A stretch of DNA of 38,801 bases from Candidatus Bathycorpusculum hydrogenotrophicum. GTDB lineage: Archaea; Thermoproteota; Bathyarchaeia; Bathyarchaeales; Bathycorpusculaceae. The notes beneath the pieces were generated by a model. The model ran no database searches, was not told the origin of the DNA, and was given only the letters and a program-made list of their open reading frames with translations. Shown here one piece after another: positions 34,452 through 38,801 of the stretch (positions are counted from its first letter, which is position 1; each line of letters starts with the position of its first letter). A program made the translations under genes and the position numbers. The DNA lies in NCBI GenBank assembly GCA_009783705.1, contig WRCX01000013.1, positions 1-38,801 of the forward strand, given 5' to 3'.

Positions 34452-37007
34452 TTAGGGGCGTTTTCTGAGCATGAGCATAATCAGTGCGCCGATTATGACT
34501 ATTGCGATGATTATGGCTGCGACTGCGGGTAGGAAGTAGGTATCAGCAATGCCAGGGCCTGGGGTTTCAGTGGGTGCTTGTGTTGGAGCGACTTCGTCGA
34601 CTGCAAAAGCAGTGCGTGCAGTAGATGGCCAGTAGGATTCACTGCCGCTAAAGCGTGCATAGACAGTAAATTTACCCTCGATGTCAGGTTTCCAGTTATA
34701 GCTAAAGAAACCCGTTTCATCCGCAGTTGTTGTACCAATAGGGCGATAGTTGTTGTTGCTGTCTAGTACTGAGAGTTCAACAGTAACACCGGTAATATTG
34801 TTTGGCATGAGTTGTTGCATGTAGACATATTCCATCCATGCGCTTTGGCTCTCATCAGATACTGCTGCAACTCCATTGGGGAATCGTGCAGATCTATCAG
34901 CGTCGCGTGTACCTGCAGATATGTCAAGAACTGTGCCTGTAAGAATAACACTGCTGCCAAAAGGAACAACGCCTGTACTTGTACTCACAGTGGTTTGAGA
35001 TGGACCTTTGCCAAAGGTGTAGATTTGAGCATCATAACTGTTCCAGCCAACCATGTAGCCATCAGCAATAGCGCTGGGTTCACGAGCGTAGGTACCAAGA
35101 ACACTCCAAACTATGGAGCCGTCTGTGATGTTGATTGCCATTTTGTGGGCATTGGTGAATAGCGGGGGGTCATACATGCGTCCTTCAGATAAGAACAGTT
35201 TTCCGTCAGCGATGCTGTGTGAACCAAAGTGCCAATATGGATAAATACCATAAGGTGTGTCATAGCCTGCGCTTCTAGGGGCAATGGTCCAATTGACAGT
35301 TGCGGTTGCTAAATCGATTGCGTTGACATAGCCGCCGAAGTCCCAGATGTAGCATTTGTCGTATGCAATAGCACCACCGCGAGATAGAGTACTAAGCGAA
35401 TTGCCTTCCAAGGGGATGCCTTTGCCTATTTGTCGGCCGTTATTTATGTTGTAAACATAGGCTATGTTGAGGTCTTTGTCATGTGTAACATAGTAGCCAT
35501 CGCCTGCTGCAACAACAGTGACTTCGTTGTATTGTTGGGTGTCTCGTTTAACTGGGCCCCAGAGTAGTGTGCCGTTTTTTGCGCTAATTCCAAGTTCAAT
35601 TGAGTATTCTGTGCCAAATTGGTCTGTGAACATGGGTAGTTCTTGACCGTGAGATCTTAGTACGATGACCTCGTTTGTTCTTGCTGCGATGCTTAAAGCT
35701 GGCTTCTTCGGATCGTTTAGCTGGGTGATGTTTGTGGTGACACCGTTAATGGTTATGTTTTCTGGAAGTCGGACTGTCCATTGGACGCCGCGGTTGTATG
35801 GAATGTTATTTACCGGACGGATAGTTGAGGCACTGTTTGGTGCTAAGCATCGGGTTGAGTTCCACATGTTGAGGTAGAGGTTGGGATATGTACCGTTGAT
35901 GTAGTACATGTATACTGCGCCTTGTGAGCTGTCTTCATCTGTCTCGATTAGACCTCTAGTTGTTGTTGTGTCGGAGAATTGAGATGCTACGCCTGTTATG
36001 TTTGCGATAAAGTAGCCGGTCATTGGGTCGTAGAGTTTCCAGAGGCTTGATGAGGCTGCTGCGACTAGGTAGGCTTGGGTTCCGTATTCTTGGACAGTGT
36101 GGAATTGCATGTTCCAGCCAAAGATCAAAGTTTCGCTGGTGTCTTTGTGCCAAACCAACTCCCCTGTGCGCAGATCAACTGCATCCCAGCCAGGTGTTCC
36201 ACCAGCGCTGCTGTAGGTTGTGGGTGTGTTGGGGTAGAGTTTGTAGTATATGATGCCATTTAGGATAATGGGTTCAAATTGTCGATAGAGAATAGAGGTA
36301 GAGGTGTATTGTCTCTCCTGATCGCCGCTAATCGGACCGCCAACCTGACCGCCAAACGCGGTTGGTTTTACCCACATAATGTGGCCTGTATTGGGTGCTT
36401 GGCTGTAGGGATTAAAGTTGTTACCTGAACCATCATATCCACCGGTATCGGCAAATGAGGGACAGCCTAGACCGTACCAGTTGCCGCCAAGCTTAGACCA
36501 CGCAAAGTTAGTTGAGTATATGGGTCGTGACCAATACTCGGTAGGCAGGGGTGCAAGGGGGTTTCCTATGACGGGTTCTGTTTGAACGGTAAAGTTTACG
36601 GCTTTACTCATTGCTGGTTGAATGTCGTAGTCAACTCCAGAGACTCGGATGGTTTGGCCTTTGTAGAATGCTTGGGCTGTATAGTTGCCCTCGACTTTGG
36701 GGACAAAGACTATACCTCCGACACCACCGGTTGTATCGCTGTCATAGGGACCAAAGGTTTCGTTTTTACCATCGGGGTGAACAAGGACAATCGACATATC
36801 TTTGAAGGTGCCTGGTATGGGTTTTGTGGAAAATAGGCTCAAGTACAAATCTTGGCCTACACCGACGGGATTAGGTTCAGCGTGGACTTCTAGATAGATG
36901 GGTATTTTTGGGTTTTCTGCGGATACAATTGAGACTAATTGTAATACTGTGGGCACTAATAGTGCGGCTAATAGAATCATTGCGAGAAAAGTTTTTGTTT
37001 TTTGCAA
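34452..37007 (-). CDS. Large PQQ-like beta-propeller surface protein (paralogue of 19950)
   Basis: An intact 851-residue protein from TTG 37007, with AAGGAG about 10 nt upstream. Signal peptide 1-30 (FLAMILLAALLVPTVLQLVS, IVSA); an Ig-like N-terminal domain (EVHAEPNPVGVGQDLYLSLF); then LPTEYWSRPIYSTNFAWSKL opening a propeller with blades DAVDLRTGELVWH, INNGRQIGK, NAIDLATATVNW and ITDGSIVW; an Ig-like C-terminal domain from GPSQTTVSTSTGVVPFGSSV to about residue 820; a TM helix (FLPAVAAIIIAIVIIGALIM) and RKRP tail. It aligns along its whole length with the frameshifted protein at 19950-22672, whose break it locates. The likely location is outside, anchored in the membrane; ligand or enzymatic activity unknown. 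Confidence 0.88.
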   Translation of the reverse strand: MQKTKTFLAMILLAALLVPTVLQLVSIVSAENPKIPIYLEVHAEPNPVGVGQDLYLSLFSTKPIPGTFKDMSIVLVHPDGKNETFGPYDSDTTGGVGGIVFVPKVEGNYTAQAFYKGQTIRVSGVDYDIQPAMSKAVNFTVQTEPVIGNPLAPLPTEYWSRPIYSTNFAWSKLGGNWYGLGCPSFADTGGYDGSGNNFNPYSQAPNTGHIMWVKPTAFGGQVGGPISGDQERQYTSTSILYRQFEPIILNGIIYYKLYPNTPTTYSSAGGTPGWDAVDLRTGELVWHKDTSETLIFGWNMQFHTVQEYGTQAYLVAAASSSLWKLYDPMTGYFIANITGVASQFSDTTTTRGLIETDEDSSQGAVYMYYINGTYPNLYLNMWNSTRCLAPNSASTIRPVNNIPYNRGVQWTVRLPENITINGVTTNITQLNDPKKPALSIAARTNEVIVLRSHGQELPMFTDQFGTEYSIELGISAKNGTLLWGPVKRDTQQYNEVTVVAAGDGYYVTHDKDLNIAYVYNINNGRQIGKGIPLEGNSLSTLSRGGAIAYDKCYIWDFGGYVNAIDLATATVNWTIAPRSAGYDTPYGIYPYWHFGSHSIADGKLFLSEGRMYDPPLFTNAHKMAINITDGSIVWSVLGTYAREPSAIADGYMVGWNSYDAQIYTFGKGPSQTTVSTSTGVVPFGSSVILTGTVLDISAGTRDADRSARFPNGVAAVSDESQSAWMEYVYMQQLMPNNITGVTVELSVLDSNNNYRPIGTTTADETGFFSYNWKPDIEGKFTVYARFSGSESYWPSTARTAFAVDEVAPTQAPTETPGPGIADTYFLPAVAAIIIAIVIIGALIMLMLRKRP

Positions 37008-37046
37008 ATTTTATTACTCCTTAAATTTATAAATAAAGTAGGTGAA

Positions 37047-37060
37047 TTGATGGTACATAT
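37047..37060 (-). promoter_or_regulatory. TATA box of the 34452 gene
   Basis: AATTATATATGTAC on the minus strand lies about 45 nt before TTG 37007, allowing a leader of about 20 nt that includes the AAGGAG ribosome site. Confidence 0.4.
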
Positions 37061-37248
37061 ATAATTTGCGTAAAGTCACCCGACACCACTTTTAAATCTG
37101 AAACCACCATAAACATCACCTAATATCAAAAACAAAGAAGACAAAAGAGCATCCGAGGTTTTGTTTAAAGATCACAGTTGTTGAGTTTACGTAAACTTTA
37201 TTATGGTTTTAACCCGTGATAAACTCTCAATTAAGAGGAGGATTATCG

Positions 37249-38553
37249 ATGACAAAAGCTGAGGGTCTTGAAAAAAGCAAATCCGAAGGTTATGATTCAC
37301 GGGAAAACTGGCCACCCTATACCTACAGGGACTACCCAGACATCCAAGCTCAAACTTATGAATCATTTATGGAGTTCCTAAACACTGAAAATACTTCAAA
37401 CAGATTAATGGAACTCCAGCCATGGGTCTCAATCTGTGACTCTAGATGCGCATTTTGTTACTTCCCAACCACTGCATCAAGCAAAGTGCAAATAGAACCC
37501 TACTTGGATTTGCTCAAAAAAGAGTTAGCCATGTATGCACAAACAAAATATGTAAAGACAAGCACTTTTGATGAGATCGTTCTTGGAGGCGGAACACCTA
37601 GCGTTCTTAGTGCTGAGCAGATAATTGATCTTATGGATTTCTGCAAAGCCAACTTTAACACAAGCAAAGAATACTTTATCAAAATTACTGGATCATCAAA
37701 AACTTTGGCTATTAAAAAAATCGACAAACTAGCAGAGTATGGAGTCTACCAAATGGATATGGGCGCCCAAACCTTTGATGACAAACTGCGCCATGCACTC
37801 TGCTTACCTGACAGCGCAATAGATGTGGAAAAAGCAATCACTCATGCAAGAAAACTGGGTCTTGTTGTATGTGTGGATTTGATGTATAATCTGCCCGGTC
37901 AGACAATGGAGAGCTGGGAAGCCACACTCAAAAAAGCCATTGAACTAGACGCTGAAATTGATGCCTACTCGCTACATGTTGACCCCGGGACATTGCTGGA
38001 GCAGATGATTAAAAATGGACAATCACCCCCAACAGGCGATGCGGAATACGAGAAAGAAATGTATCTAAAAGCCTACGATATGCTCACCAAAGCAGGCTAC
38101 AAAGCGGTGGGACATGACCGCTACAGTCGAGTTGAGTGGCATATGCGTGAGAACTGCCTCAACGGCTGGCCCTGGGGCGGTATTCTAACTACAGGCGCCG
38201 GATGCTTCATGGGATATCTTCAAAAGTTCTCCTACTCAAACATAGAAAACATTGAAGAATACATGGCCACAGTACGCTCAGGCAAACTGCCTATCTGCCG
38301 CCTCTCAGAATCTACCACCGAGGACATGATGCGTCGCACCATGACGCGACTCTACCTCCGATTAGCAGTTAACAAAAAAGAATTCCAAGAAAAATTCAAC
38401 ACCACCCCAGAGAACGTTTTCCCCAAACAACTACAAAAACTCAAAGACCAAGACCTAATCGAAATCGACGACAACGAAATCCGATTAACTAAAAAAGGCG
38501 CACTCTGGAAAGGCAACATCGCATGGGAATTCGCACCCAACCAAAAAACCTGA
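37249..38553 (+). CDS. HemN/HemW-like radical SAM protein
   Basis: ATG 37249 is the likely start: GAGGAGG lies 7 nt upstream, giving 434 residues; an ATA/ATG-rich 11-codon extension is open further up from 37216. The cluster is SICDSRCAFC (C63, C67, C70). Family motifs follow: IVLGGGTPSVLSAEQI, MDMGAQTFDD, VDLMYNLPGQTMESW, LHVDPGTLLEQMI, GHDRYSRVEW and a winged C-terminal region DQDLIEIDDNEIRLTKKG. Members include oxygen-independent coproporphyrinogen oxidase, the haem chaperone HemW and uncharacterised relatives. The order GILTTGAGCFMGYLQKFSYS fits the family's HemN C-terminal part. Whether it acts on haem cannot be said; anaerobic archaea often hold several such paralogues. Confidence 0.85.
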   Translation: MTKAEGLEKSKSEGYDSRENWPPYTYRDYPDIQAQTYESFMEFLNTENTSNRLMELQPWVSICDSRCAFCYFPTTASSKVQIEPYLDLLKKELAMYAQTKYVKTSTFDEIVLGGGTPSVLSAEQIIDLMDFCKANFNTSKEYFIKITGSSKTLAIKKIDKLAEYGVYQMDMGAQTFDDKLRHALCLPDSAIDVEKAITHARKLGLVVCVDLMYNLPGQTMESWEATLKKAIELDAEIDAYSLHVDPGTLLEQMIKNGQSPPTGDAEYEKEMYLKAYDMLTKAGYKAVGHDRYSRVEWHMRENCLNGWPWGGILTTGAGCFMGYLQKFSYSNIENIEEYMATVRSGKLPICRLSESTTEDMMRRTMTRLYLRLAVNKKEFQEKFNTTPENVFPKQLQKLKDQDLIEIDDNEIRLTKKGALWKGNIAWEFAPNQKT

Positions 38554-38555
38554 TC

Positions 38556-38575
38556 CTTTTCTAATCCTTTTTTAT
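38556..38575 (+). terminator. Oligo-T terminator after the HemN/HemW-like gene
   Basis: CTTTTCTAATCCTTTTTTAT directly after the stop codon. Confidence 0.45.
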
Positions 38576-38632
38576 CCGCTTAGGCCTTAGGCTTATTTTT
38601 AGAATACGTTCGTAAAATATTTTATTTGGTTA

Positions 38633-38650
38633 CAAAAAGAAAGAGAGGGG
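38633..38650 (-). terminator. Pyrimidine-rich terminator of the partial gene at 38656 (minus strand)
   Basis: Minus-strand CCCCTCTCTTTCTTTTTG immediately after the stop; third example of this form in the window. Confidence 0.45.
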
Positions 38651-38655
38651 AGTTT

Positions 38656-38801
38656 TTAATATCCAGAGTTAGAAAGATGCTTCTGAGGCTGGATACCATA
38701 CCAAGTCATGACTTTAGCGAGAATTGGAACGATTACACCCAAAGCAATACTTGGCACGAAATTAACAACTACCGCCATCAAAGGATCAGTTGCCCAAGAG
38801 C
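38656..38801 (-). CDS. C-terminus of an unidentified membrane protein (partial)
   Basis: I found an open minus-strand frame entering from beyond 38801 and ending at TAA 38656-38658, leaving 47 residues. They include a hydrophobic helix (MAVVVNFVPSIALGVIVPIL) and a polar tail AKVMTWYGIQPQKHLSNSGY (approximate division). The hydrophobic helix and the following terminator support a real gene. The family cannot be recognised from this fragment. Confidence 0.55.
   Translation of the reverse strand, partial: SWATDPLMAVVVNFVPSIALGVIVPILAKVMTWYGIQPQKHLSNSGY

Overview
The window looks like chromosomal DNA of an archaeon of the TACK group, most likely a Bathyarchaeia-type lineage. The evidence is a ribosomal protein S26e gene, an Elf1-like zinc ribbon, Alba, an archaetidylinositol-phosphate-synthase-like CDP-alcohol transferase, many GTG/TTG starts, TATA boxes about 25-30 nt before several starts, and oligo-T terminators. 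The lineage is inferred from gene content, not from a marker tree. I saw no rRNA, tRNA, CRISPR array, insertion sequence or integrase.

Left part (1-9610), mostly core functions: a truncated secreted protein with cysteine repeats (1-589, minus); an Elf1-like zinc ribbon; a secreted transglutaminase-like protein with a C-terminal zinc ribbon; a CBS-pair/zinc-ribbon protein; a DUF4438-type protein; S26e; a membrane CDP-alcohol phosphatidyltransferase; Alba; and a two-gene operon (minus) of a bacterial-type XPB helicase with its helicase-associated partner.

Right part (9818-38801), accessory. Two kinds of gene alternate here. The first is membrane-anchored surface proteins: a kelch protein, a beta-helix adhesin-like protein and four very large PQQ-like beta-propeller proteins. 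The second is anaerobic Fe-S enzymes: five cobalamin-binding radical SAM proteins (11254, 16908, 26774, 28991, 32922), one radical SAM/SPASM protein, one HemN/HemW-like radical SAM protein, a ferredoxin-fused aldo/keto reductase and a QueG-like ferredoxin protein. A CbiB/CobD cobalamin-biosynthesis gene sits 48 nt upstream of one of the B12 radical SAM genes. A metal-dependent amidohydrolase also lies here. The final 146 nt hold the C-terminus of an unidentified membrane protein.

The B12 radical SAM genes plus CbiB suggest a locus doing cobalamin-dependent radical chemistry (methylation, C-C bond formation or ring formation on lipids, cofactors or natural products); substrates cannot be read from the sequence. 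Three of the six surface-protein genes in this right part (kelch, beta-helix, one propeller) carry a single-base frameshift, each consistent with loss of one base at or next to a G run, and a fourth (22963) has no ATG/GTG/TTG start. Either the assembly has homopolymer errors that happen to fall in these genes, or surface genes in this region are switched or decaying. That is the main thing to check.
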